Below, piece by piece: positions 27,215 through 36,765 of a stretch of 64,000 nucleotides of DNA. The position numbers and the translations under genes are program-made. The notes under the pieces were generated by a model. That model did no database searches. It worked only from the letters and a program-made list of their open reading frames with translations, and was not told the DNA's origin. Source of the DNA: Methanobrevibacter sp. (lineage in GTDB: Archaea; Methanobacteriota; Methanobacteria; Methanobacteriales; Methanobacteriaceae); assembly GCF_015062935.1 (NCBI RefSeq), contig NZ_SUTM01000011.1:1-64000 (forward strand). Reading direction: 5' to 3'. How positions within the stretch are numbered: the stretch's first letter is position 1; each line of letters starts with the position of its first letter.

Positions 27215-27829
27215 ATGGATATTTTAGGTATTGATGAAGCAGGCAGAGGCTCTGTTTTAGGTCCCATGGTTATTGCAGGTGTTGTTGTTCCTGAAAAAAT
27301 GGAAAAAGTTTTAGAGCGTATGGGCGTTAAAGACTCTAAAAGATTAACTCCTAACAGGCGTACTATTCTGTCCCGTAAACTTAAAAAAATGTTTGATTAT
27401 GAGATTGTTGTCATATCTGCTAGGGAAATTGATGAAATGCGAGCTGAAGGCATTAATCTTAATGAAATTGAGAAAAATGCCATGGAATCTATTTTGTTAA
27501 AAATCAAACCTGAAAAAGCTATTGTGGATGCAGTGGATGTTAAGGCCGAACGTTTCCAAAGCAATTTATGCAATGATACTGGCGTTAATGTTATTGCGGA
27601 ACATAAGGCTGATGATAAATATATTGAAGTTAGTGCGGCTTCAATCATCGCTAAAGCAGAAAGAGATGATCAAATCGCACAAATTAATAAGGATTTTATT
27701 AAATCCGGTGGAATTGGTTCCGGTTATCCTTCAGATCCAAAAACAAAAGAGTTTTTAACCAATTATACTTATGATGAGATGCCTGATTTTGTTAGAAGGT
27801 CTTGGGCAACTGTAGCTAAAATGAAATAA
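27215..27829 (+). CDS. rnhB: Ribonuclease HII
   Basis: 204-residue RNase HII that removes RNA from RNA-DNA hybrids and single ribonucleotides from DNA. The N-terminus MDILGIDEAGRGSVLGPMV supplies catalytic Asp7 and Glu8; a further acidic residue lies in KAIVDAVDVK, and GSGYPSDPKT is conserved in archaeal members. I chose ATG 27215 over an in-frame TTG at 27206 because it gives the standard N-terminus. It lies 39 bases after mreB with a T-rich gap. Confidence 0.95.
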   Translation: MDILGIDEAGRGSVLGPMVIAGVVVPEKMEKVLERMGVKDSKRLTPNRRTILSRKLKKMFDYEIVVISAREIDEMRAEGINLNEIEKNAMESILLKIKPEKAIVDAVDVKAERFQSNLCNDTGVNVIAEHKADDKYIEVSAASIIAKAERDDQIAQINKDFIKSGGIGSGYPSDPKTKEFLTNYTYDEMPDFVRRSWATVAKMK

Positions 27830-27876
27830 TTTTTTTCATATATTTTAAACAATATTTAAGTATATGAATTAATAAA

Positions 27877-27891
27877 ACTATTTTTATAAAC
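27877..27891 (+). promoter_or_regulatory. TATA promoter of the exbB-exbD pair
   Basis: ACTATTTTTATAAAC centred near 27885 would place the transcription start close to 27910. That is downstream of the first in-frame ATG (27905) and supports translation from 27923. Confidence 0.5.
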
Positions 27892-27922
27892 TTTTTAAAT
27901 TTAAATGGATAAGAGGATAAAA

Positions 27923-28762
27923 ATGATTATTGAATATATTGGTCCATTTCTTGATGGTATTGTAGATATTTTCACTCAAGGGGGAATTATTACATATATC
28001 ATTCTTTTTATTGGTATTTATGGTTTAGTTATTTCAATAAGAAAGATTGCTTATCTTAGGAAAATTAGTAGAGTAGATACTACTGAGATTTTTGGGGTTG
28101 TAACCGCATCCATGGAAAGGGGTGGAGCTGTAGAAGCTTTAAAACAAATTAATGGATTTAAAAACCCTATCTCCAAGATTATTTCTGAAACTTTAAAAAT
28201 CGGATATAAAAATAAAACTGAAGTTGAGGAAAGTATGGAACAAATCTTCATTGTTGAAGTGGCGAAAATGACAAAAGGATTAAGTACTATTAAAACTATC
28301 ACTGAGTTGGCTCCGTTTTTAGGTTTGATAGGTACTGTTATTGGTATTTGGATGACATTCAAGTCCCTTGGTGTCCATCCTGATTCTGCAGCTATGGCTG
28401 AAGGTATTTACGTTGCTTTAACAACTACTATTATGGGGCTTCTAGTTGCAATTATTCTATTGCCAATTTATTCTTATATTCAAGATCTCATTGATGCCGA
28501 AATGGACAAAATCGAGTTAGCTACAAAAATGACCAATTGGGGATTTGCTGTAGTTAAAGTTAGAGTTGATTCTAATGTGGAATGCGCACTTGATGCTTTA
28601 CAGGAAGCTGAAGGTGTTGTTAATACAAGATTAATTTCGGATCCTTACGCCAATATTAAGGTTTCTTTTAAACCTAGTATGTTGGATAAGAGTATTTCGA
28701 ATATTATTTTAGAGAAATGTAATGTTAATGCTGAAATTACTGAAAGTAAATTAAAACAATAG
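27923..28762 (+). CDS. exbB: MotA/TolQ/ExbB-family proton channel protein with C-terminal extra domain
   Basis: 279-residue protein. Transmembrane helix 1 is at about residues 20-38; helices 2 and 3 (LAPFLGLIGTVIGIWMTF and ALTTTIMGLLVAIILLPIYSY) are the ExbB/TolQ proton-channel signature. After the last helix comes an unusual tail of about 75 residues with a beta-alpha-beta look (VRVDSNVECALDALQEAEGV, IKVSFKPSMLDKSISNIILEK), resembling an ACT/HMA-like small domain. Start 27923 is chosen for the SD AAGAGGA at 27910-27916. It pairs with the ExbD gene 8 bases downstream. The cargo is unknown. Confidence 0.85.
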   Translation: MIIEYIGPFLDGIVDIFTQGGIITYIILFIGIYGLVISIRKIAYLRKISRVDTTEIFGVVTASMERGGAVEALKQINGFKNPISKIISETLKIGYKNKTEVEESMEQIFIVEVAKMTKGLSTIKTITELAPFLGLIGTVIGIWMTFKSLGVHPDSAAMAEGIYVALTTTIMGLLVAIILLPIYSYIQDLIDAEMDKIELATKMTNWGFAVVKVRVDSNVECALDALQEAEGVVNTRLISDPYANIKVSFKPSMLDKSISNIILEKCNVNAEITESKLKQ

Positions 28763-28770
28763 GTGATTAG

Positions 28771-29184
28771 ATGGCTATTGATGTTAAAAGGCATAAAAAG
28801 AAAGTTTTAAGTCAAAAACCAAGTATCAATTTAGTTCCTTTCATTGATATTCTTTTCACAATAATGATTTTTTTAGTTGTTACAAGTAATTTTTCAGCTA
28901 CTGATGTTCAAACTGATGATTCTGATGTTGCTTCTGATGCTACTGGAAAACCAAACGTCACTGATGTTTCTGGAGACCAGGAGTATTACATTGTACCTGT
29001 CGCAAATTTGCATAAGGTTACAGTAAATGGTCAGGATAGATCCGATGCAATCTCGGGAGGAGCTGTCGGTGTTCAAGCTAAGGTAATTGACCAAGGTCAA
29101 GTTTCAATTAGGCCAGGTGAAATTGTGATTACAACACCGCCTGACATATCCGTACAACAGGCAGTTCAACGTCCGGAGTTATAA
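28771..29184 (+). CDS. exbD: ExbD/TolR-family biopolymer transport protein
   Basis: 137-residue protein with a short positively charged N-terminus, one transmembrane helix (about 21-42) containing Asp26 in INLVPFIDILF, the conserved proton-path aspartate of ExbD/TolR, and an extracytoplasmic domain of about 95 residues rich in Asp and Val. With the preceding ExbB-like protein it should form a proton- or sodium-driven motor. No TonB- or Tol-like partner is visible in the window. Confidence 0.88.
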   Translation: MAIDVKRHKKKVLSQKPSINLVPFIDILFTIMIFLVVTSNFSATDVQTDDSDVASDATGKPNVTDVSGDQEYYIVPVANLHKVTVNGQDRSDAISGGAVGVQAKVIDQGQVSIRPGEIVITTPPDISVQQAVQRPEL

Positions 29185-29202
29185 CTTAGGGGGAAAATTA
29201 AA

Positions 29203-29829
29203 GTGTATACTGGTAGAATTTTATCAACAGGGATGAATAGTGATGGTAAACCTTTTGTAGCATATCGTGTTTCAAGCAGATCATTTCCAAATAGGCAATG
29301 CTTAAAATTCGAAAATCGCGCTGCAATTGTTCCAAAGGAAGGTTTTGAAAAGGACATTTATGAGAACACCTATATCACATATAACTGTATCCGTATTGTT
29401 AGGGATATGGCCATTGTATCTAATGGTTCTCATACTGATGTTATAGCAGATAAGATAGCTTTAGGAATGAATATTAAAGATGCAATTGCATATTCATTGC
29501 TTACCATGGATTATGAAAAGGATGATTATCATACTCCTAGGATTGCTGCTGTTGTCACATCAACAAATAAGAAAGATGAATATGGCTGTTATGTAGGAAT
29601 TGCAAACGATAAAAAATTATTGGTTGAGCAAATTCCATATGGTGATGCGGTTTTCATTTCAACATATGGAAGCCAAGTACATGACTTAGTTGAATTTAAT
29701 GCTAAAACTGCTACAGAATCTGCTAAATTTATTTTTGATGAAGGTACTTTTGCTAATTATAAAAAGCCAGTAACTTCCTGTGCAGCAGTTTTCAATGGAG
29801 AATGGACAATAGATGTCTATAATCCATAA
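29203..29829 (+). CDS. purO: IMP cyclohydrolase, archaeal type PurO
   Basis: 208-residue enzyme closing the purine ring from FAICAR to IMP, the archaeal replacement of the PurH cyclohydrolase. The beginning [31 protein letters not shown] and TPRIAAVV are typical. It starts with GTG at 29203, preceded by a good SD (TTAGGGGG). It is 18 bases after exbD but functionally unrelated to it. Confidence 0.92.
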   Translation: MYTGRILSTGMNSDGKPFVAYRVSSRSFPNRQCLKFENRAAIVPKEGFEKDIYENTYITYNCIRIVRDMAIVSNGSHTDVIADKIALGMNIKDAIAYSLLTMDYEKDDYHTPRIAAVVTSTNKKDEYGCYVGIANDKKLLVEQIPYGDAVFISTYGSQVHDLVEFNAKTATESAKFIFDEGTFANYKKPVTSCAAVFNGEWTIDVYNP

Positions 29830-29862
29830 TTTATTTTTTTTTAATTTTTTTTAGATGATATT

Positions 29863-30627
29863 ATGACAATTGAATTGATAGGTTTAGAGAATATTCCAAT
29901 TGTTAATGATAAGGATGACATTTCTCTCATTATTAAAGATGCAATTAACAAACAGGGATGTTCCATTAATCATGGAGACATAATTCTTATTGCAGAAACT
30001 TTAATTTCAAAATCTGAAGGAAATTTCATCAGATTGGACGATTTAACTCCTTCACAGGAAGCTTTAGATTTGGCCAAAAAGGCTAACAAAGACCCTAAAC
30101 TTGTGGAAGCGATTTTACAGGAATCAAACGAGGTTATTAAAGTTGGTCCCAGTTTCATCATCACAGAAACCAAACACGGTTTTGTCTGTGCAAATGCCGG
30201 TATAGATGAATCTAATGCTGATGAAGGTCTTGCCACTCCAATGCCGGTTAATGCAGATAAATCTGCTTTTGAAATTCGTGAATATTTGGAAAAGGAATTT
30301 GGCCAGGAAATAGCTGTTATAATTACTGATACCCAGGGAAGGGCATTCAGATTTGGAGCTATTGGAACTGCGATAGGCTGTTCAGGTATTTCCCCACTTT
30401 GGAGGAGAGTTGGTGAAAAAGATTTATATGGTCGTGAACTTGAAACCACTGAAATTGCAACTGCTGATGAACTTTCTGCCGCAGCATCTCTTGTTATGGG
30501 GCAGGCTGATGAAGGTTTGCCTGTTGTAATAATTCGAGGATTTGACAGTTTTGACCAATTGAGAAATACTGACTCAAATATTGATGAGTTACTGATGCCT
30601 AAAGAATTTGATGTATTTAGAAAATAG
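29863..30627 (+). CDS. cofE: Coenzyme F420-0:L-glutamate ligase
   Basis: 254-residue GTP-dependent ligase adding gamma-linked glutamates to F420-0. Segments typical of CofE are [17 protein letters not shown] (about residue 48), [11 protein letters not shown] (about 110), [21 protein letters not shown] (about 148) and the late [17 protein letters not shown]. It precedes cofD by 8 bases, forming an F420 biosynthesis pair, with GTP cyclohydrolase III next in line. Confidence 0.95.
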   Translation: MTIELIGLENIPIVNDKDDISLIIKDAINKQGCSINHGDIILIAETLISKSEGNFIRLDDLTPSQEALDLAKKANKDPKLVEAILQESNEVIKVGPSFIITETKHGFVCANAGIDESNADEGLATPMPVNADKSAFEIREYLEKEFGQEIAVIITDTQGRAFRFGAIGTAIGCSGISPLWRRVGEKDLYGRELETTEIATADELSAAASLVMGQADEGLPVVIIRGFDSFDQLRNTDSNIDELLMPKEFDVFRK

Positions 30628-30635
30628 GTGTAAAA

Positions 30636-31541
30636 ATGATTACTGTGTTATCCGGAGGGACAGGAACTCCAAAATTACTGCAAGGATTAAAAGAAATTGT
30701 TGACCCAAGTGAATTAAATATTATAGTCAATACTTTGGAAAATGATTATTTTTCAGGTGTTTATGTATCAGCGGACATTGATACAGTTTTATATACCATG
30801 GCGGACTTGATCAACGATGAGTTTTGGTACGGAATTAAGGGAGACACATTCATCACTCATGAACGCTTAAAGGAAATAGGTTGTCCTGAACTGTTAAGAA
30901 TTGGTGATAAAGACAGGGCAACAAAAATACAGAAAACATTGTTGATTGAGAAGTACGGTCTGAAAAAAGCCTGTCAAATTCAGGCGGAAAATATGGGTCT
31001 TGCATGTAAAGTCATTCCTATGAGTGAACAGGACTCCGATATTAAGATAATTACCGATATCGGTGAGCTGGAATTTCATGATTTCTTAATTAAACATCAA
31101 CAGGAACCTGAAGTTCTTGATGTAAAGTTTTCAAAGGTTTTGCCTGCTGATGGTGTTATTGATGCTATAAACAATTCTGATGCAGTAATTATCGGACCAT
31201 CAAATCCAATTACTTCAATTTTACCGATATTGTCCATGGAAGGGGTGCGAGAAGCATTAAAAAATACATATGTTATAGCGGTATCTCCTATTATCGGTTC
31301 TGATTCCGTCAGTGGTCCTGCAAGTAAATTCATGAAAGCATTGGATATTGATGTTTCATCAGTAGGTGTGGCCACATTGTATAAAGATTTTTTAGATAAT
31401 ATTGTAATCGACAATGAAGATGTTAATTTAGAACAGGAATTAAATCAAATAATTAATAAGGTAACAATTACAAATACTATAATGAATAATTTAGGTGTTA
31501 AAAAAAATTTAGCACAATTGATTATAGATAGTATTCCTTAA
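30636..31541 (+). CDS. cofD: 2-phospho-L-lactate transferase
   Basis: 301-residue transferase that joins the lactyl phosphate unit to Fo, giving F420-0. N-terminal [17 protein letters not shown] (residues 2-18) is the nucleotide-binding glycine loop; [16 protein letters not shown] and [16 protein letters not shown] (about residue 186) are conserved in CofD. An SD-like AGGTG precedes the ATG. Operon with cofE and the GTP cyclohydrolase III gene. Confidence 0.95.
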   Translation: MITVLSGGTGTPKLLQGLKEIVDPSELNIIVNTLENDYFSGVYVSADIDTVLYTMADLINDEFWYGIKGDTFITHERLKEIGCPELLRIGDKDRATKIQKTLLIEKYGLKKACQIQAENMGLACKVIPMSEQDSDIKIITDIGELEFHDFLIKHQQEPEVLDVKFSKVLPADGVIDAINNSDAVIIGPSNPITSILPILSMEGVREALKNTYVIAVSPIIGSDSVSGPASKFMKALDIDVSSVGVATLYKDFLDNIVIDNEDVNLEQELNQIINKVTITNTIMNNLGVKKNLAQLIIDSIP

Positions 31542-31561
31542 TATTGAGGGGCGGTTATTCA

Positions 31562-32323
31562 ATGATACAAATGACATTAATACAAATTGACAATTATGGA
31601 CCTTGGACTGTAACTCCAAGACCAAGAACTGAATCTGATTTACAAATGCTTCAAGCAAATTTATTTGCTGATTTAAATAATCATTTTGGTAATAAAAAAG
31701 GATTAGTTTTCTTCACAAGATTTGATAATTTGCTTGCTGTTTCAAATGGACTCAATGAAGAAGACCATTTAAGAATTCAAAGATCAATTAGAAATAGGTA
31801 TCCTATTACTGTTAGTATGGGAGTAGGTGCTGCAGAAACTCCGCATGAAGCCCAAAAATTAGCTACAATTGCTTTACAAAAAGCAGGAAGCGCACAATCT
31901 GGAGAAAGAAAAGAGATTTTAGCTATTGATAGTTTAGTCAGTGAAGAAGACAGCTTTGTTCAAGCAGCGCACATTGATATTAACAGCGTTACAGAAACCT
32001 TAACCGATATTGAATCTGCTTTTGATACAAGTTTCATGGTTAATAAAGCTCAACATTACTTAATGACAAAATTAATTAAAAAAGGAGCATTATTATTCTT
32101 CATCGGTGGAGATAATTTCATGTCCCCATGTAACGGACTTTCAGAAAAAGAAATTGAAGATATCATGGTTGAAATTGATGAAGAAATTGGAATTAAACTT
32201 AAGGCAGGTATCGGCAGAGGTAAAAATGCTGAAGATGCAGCATATATGGCTGATATTGGTCTTGAAGAAATTCGTGCCCATAACAATGAAATGTGGACTT
32301 GGGTAGTTGAAAAAGAATACTGA
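31562..32323 (+). CDS. gch3: GTP cyclohydrolase III
   Basis: 253-residue archaeal GTP cyclohydrolase (ArfA type) that makes the formylaminopyrimidine precursor of riboflavin and the Fo part of F420. It consists of two homologous halves related to nucleotide cyclase domains: [17 protein letters not shown] at the start, [15 protein letters not shown] near residue 58 and [15 protein letters not shown] near residue 180. The ATG at 31562 has SD GAGGGGCGG; an in-frame TTG 18 bases earlier is rejected. Operon position after cofED matches function. Confidence 0.93.
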   Translation: MIQMTLIQIDNYGPWTVTPRPRTESDLQMLQANLFADLNNHFGNKKGLVFFTRFDNLLAVSNGLNEEDHLRIQRSIRNRYPITVSMGVGAAETPHEAQKLATIALQKAGSAQSGERKEILAIDSLVSEEDSFVQAAHIDINSVTETLTDIESAFDTSFMVNKAQHYLMTKLIKKGALLFFIGGDNFMSPCNGLSEKEIEDIMVEIDEEIGIKLKAGIGRGKNAEDAAYMADIGLEEIRAHNNEMWTWVVEKEY

Positions 32324-32331
32324 GGAGTATT

Positions 32332-33063
32332 ATGCTTAAAGTAGTTGCGCCTATGGCCGGAATAACTGACAGTACTTTTTTAAATAAGGTTATTCCGTAT
32401 GGTTTTGATGTAGCTACTTTGGGAGGATATAGTTTAGATGCTCCTACAATTGAAGCAAGCAATAAGATAATTCAGAGGGGCAGGAAAGAATTCCATTTTC
32501 CTCTTGATGAAATTTTTTCCCATATTGAAAAGGAAGTTGCTTCAATCAAATCTATGCATAAGGATGTAAAAGTATCTGCAAATGTACGGTCAACAACTCC
32601 GCAGCCAATAATTGAAGTTGGAAAAATTAATGGATTGGATATTGTTGAAATTAACTGTCATTGTCGTCAAGAAGAAATTATAGCCATTGGTTGTGGCCAA
32701 GAAATGTTAAAAAGGGACGATTTGGGTAATTTCATATCTAAAATTGTCAATAATGTTGACTGTGAGGTTTCAGTAAAAATCAGAGCTAATGTCGATGGAG
32801 TTAATACTCTTGACATAGCTAAGATTATTGAAGATGCAGGTGCTGATTATTTGCATATTGATGCTATGAAAAAAGGAGTGTTTGACGCTGATTATAATCT
32901 TTTAAAAAGTGTCTGTGATTGTTCTGATATTAAAGTCATTGGAAATAATTCAGTAAACTCTAGTGAAAATGTTAAAAAAATGATTAATACTGGAGTTTAT
33001 GGGTTTTCAATAGCTCGTGCGGTTATTTCAGGGAATTTAGATTTTAATATTGCTAATTTTTGA
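32332..33063 (+). CDS. MJ0144-family dihydrouridine-synthase-like TIM-barrel protein
   Basis: 243-residue TIM-barrel protein. MLKVVAPMAGITDSTF at the start and GADYLHIDAMKKG near 175 recall dihydrouridine synthases, but it is shorter than true Dus enzymes and lacks the C-terminal tRNA-binding helical domain; the motif with Cys-His near residues 106-108 (EINCHCRQ) is in the place of the usual Dus NxGCP motif and differs. The methanogen family around MJ0144 lies next to GTP cyclohydrolase III in Methanocaldococcus too, by my recollection. Function unknown. Confidence 0.75.
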   Translation: MLKVVAPMAGITDSTFLNKVIPYGFDVATLGGYSLDAPTIEASNKIIQRGRKEFHFPLDEIFSHIEKEVASIKSMHKDVKVSANVRSTTPQPIIEVGKINGLDIVEINCHCRQEEIIAIGCGQEMLKRDDLGNFISKIVNNVDCEVSVKIRANVDGVNTLDIAKIIEDAGADYLHIDAMKKGVFDADYNLLKSVCDCSDIKVIGNNSVNSSENVKKMINTGVYGFSIARAVISGNLDFNIANF

Positions 33064-33135
33064 TATTTTAAAACAATTGTTATTAGAAAGTATTATTAAT
33101 CATTTAGAATAAACATTATCTTAATAGGTGATTTC

Positions 33136-34734
33136 ATGGATTTTATAACTCTTAAGAATATTACAAAAACATTTGACGGTGTTGATGTTCTTAAAGATAT
33201 TAACTTAAAGATTAATGAAGGAGAGACTTTAGGAATTTTAGGACGTAGTGGTAGTGGAAAATCTGTTTTAATAAATATGCTAAGGGGTACTTTAGATTAT
33301 AAACCTGACGCTGGTCAAATTATAATGAACCTTGCTGTTTGTCCGGATTGTTTGGCTGTTGATTCTCCATCCCACGTTGGTGAAAAATGTAGCTGTGGCG
33401 GAACATTAGAACAGCAAGAAATTGATTTTTATAACTGTGACAGAAAATTATTTTCAAGTATTAAAAGAAGAATTTCCATCATGCTTCAACGTAACTTCGC
33501 TTTATATGATGAAGAAACTGTTATTGAGAATGTTTTAAGAGCGATGGGCGATGAAATTGAATATGATGAAAAAATCTATTTTGCATTAGAACTGCTTGAA
33601 ATGGTTCAAATGAACCACAGGATTACTCACATTGCTCGTGATTTAAGTGGTGGGGAAAAACAAAGAGTAGTATTGGCAAGACAATTGGCTAAAAATCCAA
33701 TGATGTTTTTAGCTGATGAACCTACTGGTACTTTAGACCCACAAACAGCAGTAAAACTTCACAATACCTTAAAAGAAGGTGTGAAAGATGAAGGAATTAC
33801 TATGCTGATTACCTCCCACTGGCCGGAAGTAATGATTGAACTTGCAGATGAGGTAATCTGGTTGGAACATGGTGAAATTAAAGAACAAGGTGAACCTCAA
33901 ACTGTTGTTGATCATTTTATGGAAACTGTTCCAGTTCCTAAAAAGCCTGAAATCCCTGAATTCGGTGAACCTGAAGTTGTGATTGAAGATGTTAAAAAAC
34001 ATTATTATTCAATTGAAAGAGGAGTAGTTAAAGCTGTAGACGGCGTTAATTTAACAATCAATAAAGAAGAAATTTTCGGTATCGTTGGTTTAAGCGGTTC
34101 TGGAAAAACTACAACCACCCGTATGCTTATGGGATTAACCGAACCAAGTAGCGGTAAAATCGATATCAAACTTGGTGATGAATGGATTGACATGACAAAA
34201 GTTGGTCCTTTAAACCGTGGAAGAATCATGCCTTATATCGGTTTATTACATCAGGAATATTCTTTATATCCTCACAGGACTATTTTAGGAAACTTAACCG
34301 ATGCAATCAGTTTAAATCTGCCTGCTGAATTTGGTAAAATTAAAGCTATTCATGCATTAACAACAGTCGGATTTTCTGATGAAGTTGCAGTAACTATTCT
34401 TGATAAATACCCTGACCAGTTAAGTGTAGGGGAAAAACACAGGGTTGCTCTTGCTCAGGTATTAATTAAAGAACCTAAACTCATTGTTTTAGATGAACCA
34501 ACAGGTACTATGGACCCTATTACAAGAGTAATTGTTACCGATTCCATCCTTAAAGCTCGTGCAGAATTAGAACAAACTTTCATTATCGTTTCTCACGATA
34601 TGGACTTTGTTTTAGATGTTTGTGACAGGGCAGCTTTAATGAGGGGAGGAAAATTATTGGATATCGGTACTCCTGAAGAAATTGTACAGCAATTAACTCC
34701 AGATGAAAAAGAAGATATGCTTAAAGACAGATAA
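33136..34734 (+). CDS. atwA: Methyl-coenzyme M reductase activation component A2
   Basis: 532-residue tandem ABC ATPase. Domain 1 has Walker A GRSGSGKS (about residue 38), signature DLSGGEKQR and Walker [14 protein letters not shown]; domain 2 has GLSGSGKT (about 319), [13 protein letters not shown] and [13 protein letters not shown] zinc-ribbon-like insert, [21 protein letters not shown] at about residues 70-90, interrupts the first ATPase domain. This arrangement identifies AtwA, the ATP-dependent component that reductively activates methyl-CoM reductase. SD AGGTGAT precedes the ATG. No membrane partner lies nearby. Confidence 0.93.
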   Translation: MDFITLKNITKTFDGVDVLKDINLKINEGETLGILGRSGSGKSVLINMLRGTLDYKPDAGQIIMNLAVCPDCLAVDSPSHVGEKCSCGGTLEQQEIDFYNCDRKLFSSIKRRISIMLQRNFALYDEETVIENVLRAMGDEIEYDEKIYFALELLEMVQMNHRITHIARDLSGGEKQRVVLARQLAKNPMMFLADEPTGTLDPQTAVKLHNTLKEGVKDEGITMLITSHWPEVMIELADEVIWLEHGEIKEQGEPQTVVDHFMETVPVPKKPEIPEFGEPEVVIEDVKKHYYSIERGVVKAVDGVNLTINKEEIFGIVGLSGSGKTTTTRMLMGLTEPSSGKIDIKLGDEWIDMTKVGPLNRGRIMPYIGLLHQEYSLYPHRTILGNLTDAISLNLPAEFGKIKAIHALTTVGFSDEVAVTILDKYPDQLSVGEKHRVALAQVLIKEPKLIVLDEPTGTMDPITRVIVTDSILKARAELEQTFIIVSHDMDFVLDVCDRAALMRGGKLLDIGTPEEIVQQLTPDEKEDMLKDR

Positions 34735-34740
34735 GTCTTC

Positions 34741-35430
34741 TTATTCATTTAATCTTTTTTTTATTTCTTTCCAGTTTGGGCAAAATTTGTCCATTAATTT
34801 TTTAAATTTTTTTCCATGATTGAATTCTATCAGATGACATAATTCATGAATCATGACGTATTCCAGACATATGGGATCTTTTTTTGCAAGATTCAAATTT
34901 AGGGTAATTCTTTTATTCTGATTGCAGTTTCCCCAATTTTTCATGCTTCTTATTTTTACTTCTGATGGTTTTCTTCCAACGATTTTTGTACATTTGTCTA
35001 AAACTGCCGGAACTGCTTTTTTCATTTCGTTTCTGTAAAACTCATTAAGCAATTTGCGACGTTTATCTATTGTGCTTCGTTTGGAAACAGGCAGATACAT
35101 TATTGATTGTTCTTCGTCAATTAAAGCATGTTTTATATTCTCATTGGAAATTAACTGCAGTTTATATGGTCTGCCCCAAAGATAATGTGTTTCGCCGGTA
35201 TTGTACTTCAGAGGTGCCTTGATGTTATTGTCTGTAATGTATTTCTGTTTTTTCAAAATCCAATCCTTTTTTGACTTTATAAAATTGGAGATGTCCTCGT
35301 CAGATAAAAATAACGGTGCTGACACTTTAACTTCTCCATTTGGAGGAAGTATGCGCAGATACATGTTTTTAATGTTTTTTCTTTCTATGGTGACAGTTAT
35401 ATTTTCAATAATTTTGGTTTGTTTTATCAT
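34741..35430 (-). CDS. YgjP-like zinc metallopeptidase domain protein (DUF45)
   Basis: 229-residue protein of the YgjP/WLM-related DUF45 family. The zinc-binding HELCHLIEFNHGKKF (about residues 190-204) gives an HExxH-like site (HELCH) with a third histidine. The N-terminal half is a small beta-rich domain (VTIERKNIKNMYLRI). Often annotated as an M48-like peptidase; substrates are unknown. It converges with atwA, with six bases between the stops. Confidence 0.85.
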   Translation of the reverse strand: MIKQTKIIENITVTIERKNIKNMYLRILPPNGEVKVSAPLFLSDEDISNFIKSKKDWILKKQKYITDNNIKAPLKYNTGETHYLWGRPYKLQLISNENIKHALIDEEQSIMYLPVSKRSTIDKRRKLLNEFYRNEMKKAVPAVLDKCTKIVGRKPSEVKIRSMKNWGNCNQNKRITLNLNLAKKDPICLEYVMIHELCHLIEFNHGKKFKKLMDKFCPNWKEIKKRLNE

Positions 35431-35576
35431 CTAATATTGATATGGTCAAATAAGGTTTTAAACCTTTAGGGTCAAACTAGAATATTTTTTTTCATGTCCC
35501 ATTAAAAGATAATGCACATATATTATTAATTTCTTTTTTAATCAATGAATTTATTGCATAAAATTGTTTTTATAAA

Positions 35577-35591
35577 AAAGGTTATATATTC
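35577..35591 (+). promoter_or_regulatory. TATA promoter of the marker-9/hemA operon
   Basis: AAAGGTTATATATTC about 75-85 bases before the ATG at 35664. A long run of ATTATATT-type repeats follows before the SD TGGAGGT (35652-35658). Confidence 0.45.
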
Positions 35592-35663
35592 AAAGTTAAA
35601 ATAAATTATATTATTATATTATATCAATTAATAAGTTAATTAAAATTATTTTGGAGGTTTATC

Positions 35664-36146
35664 ATGACTTGGGAAGATGCACCATCTCATATATGTAGGG
35701 GAGGAGATGTAAGAGGGCTTGCTTTTTGTTGTCCTCCTGTAAAACCATGTCCTGTATTAAATGCACTACGACAAGTTAATTTGACTCCACAAGAATATGT
35801 AGAAATAAAAACTCAATTTGCAAAAGAAACTAGATTAGGTGAAGGGGCAGGGACCTGTTTCGGGTCACTTGTATGGTGTTGTAAACCGTCAAAACCATGT
35901 CCTTTAAGAGATATGACTTTAAGGAATATGGGGATGAGTCATGATGAATATTTGGACTTGAAAAAGGAATTGTCTGAAAGATTGACTGGAGTTCAAAAAC
36001 CTGATCCTGATGAAAGGGCTGAAGCGCTAGCTGAAACATTTCAGATTTCTAAGTTAGAAGCTATGAATGTTTTAACTGAATGCAATAATGATTTAAGGGC
36101 TGCTGTCAAAGTATTGCATGCTCGCTCTCTTGAAAATTCTGATTAA
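35664..36146 (+). CDS. Methanogenesis marker 9-like cysteine-rich protein
   Basis: 160-residue protein with an internal repeat: [18 protein letters not shown] (about residues 19-36) and [18 protein letters not shown] (about 67-84), each followed by a helix and YxxLK/YVEIK. The paired CC...KPCP motifs look like metal or Fe-S ligands. The last 40 residues ([27 protein letters not shown]) resemble a UBA-like helix bundle. I link it to the methanogenesis marker 9 domain (TIGR03280) from memory, with moderate certainty. It heads an operon with precorrin-2 dehydrogenase and hemA. Confidence 0.6.
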   Translation: MTWEDAPSHICRGGDVRGLAFCCPPVKPCPVLNALRQVNLTPQEYVEIKTQFAKETRLGEGAGTCFGSLVWCCKPSKPCPLRDMTLRNMGMSHDEYLDLKKELSERLTGVQKPDPDERAEALAETFQISKLEAMNVLTECNNDLRAAVKVLHARSLENSD

Positions 36147-36147
36147 A

Positions 36148-36765
36148 ATGAATTGGACATCTCTTTATTTAAAAACTTCTGACATGAATGTTTTTATTTT
36201 AGGCACCGGCGAAGTTGCAACAAGGAGAGCTAATAAATTTTTAGACCATGGCGCCAATGTAAGATTGGCGGGCAATTTTTTATCTGATGAATTGGCGGAC
36301 AAGGGAGCTGTTCTATGCTCCACTGATGAAGTTGATGAGTTGGTTAATTGGTCTGATTTGGTTGTAATAGCCAGTGGTGATGAAGAGCTGTCTGATTATG
36401 TTTCCAATTTGGCTAAGGATAAACTGGTAAATAGGGCTGATTTGCCTTATGAGGGGGATGTTATTGTCCCTACAAGTTTTAATATTGGAGATATTGAAAT
36501 TTCTATTTTTACAAACGGCAAAAGTCCGTTGATGGCTCGTCAATTAAGAAAGAAAATTCAGTCAATCATCACGGCTGAAGATATTTTGGAGATTGAACTT
36601 CAGGACTATGCACGTTCACTTTTAAAAGACTCTGTTGAAAATCAAAAGGAAAGGCGTGACTATCTTTACAGCATTTTTGAAGATGAAAAAATTAATGATT
36701 TTATTAAAAATAATCAAATTGATGAAGCAAAACTTTACATTGATAACTTGATAAGGGGATTATAG
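36148..36765 (+). CDS. Precorrin-2 dehydrogenase / siroheme synthase family
   Basis: 205-residue protein. The start at ATG 36148 (MNWTSLYLKTSDMNVFILG) gives the usual N-terminus; the frame is open further upstream inside the previous gene. The NAD-binding glycine loop is VFILGTGEVATRRANKFLDHGA (about residues 14-35), and VNRADLPYEGDVIVPTSF matches the CysG-B family, oxidising precorrin-2 to sirohydrochlorin for siroheme, F430 and corrinoid routes. The stop overlaps the GTG start of hemA by one base. Confidence 0.88.
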   Translation: MNWTSLYLKTSDMNVFILGTGEVATRRANKFLDHGANVRLAGNFLSDELADKGAVLCSTDEVDELVNWSDLVVIASGDEELSDYVSNLAKDKLVNRADLPYEGDVIVPTSFNIGDIEISIFTNGKSPLMARQLRKKIQSIITAEDILEIELQDYARSLLKDSVENQKERRDYLYSIFEDEKINDFIKNNQIDEAKLYIDNLIRGL

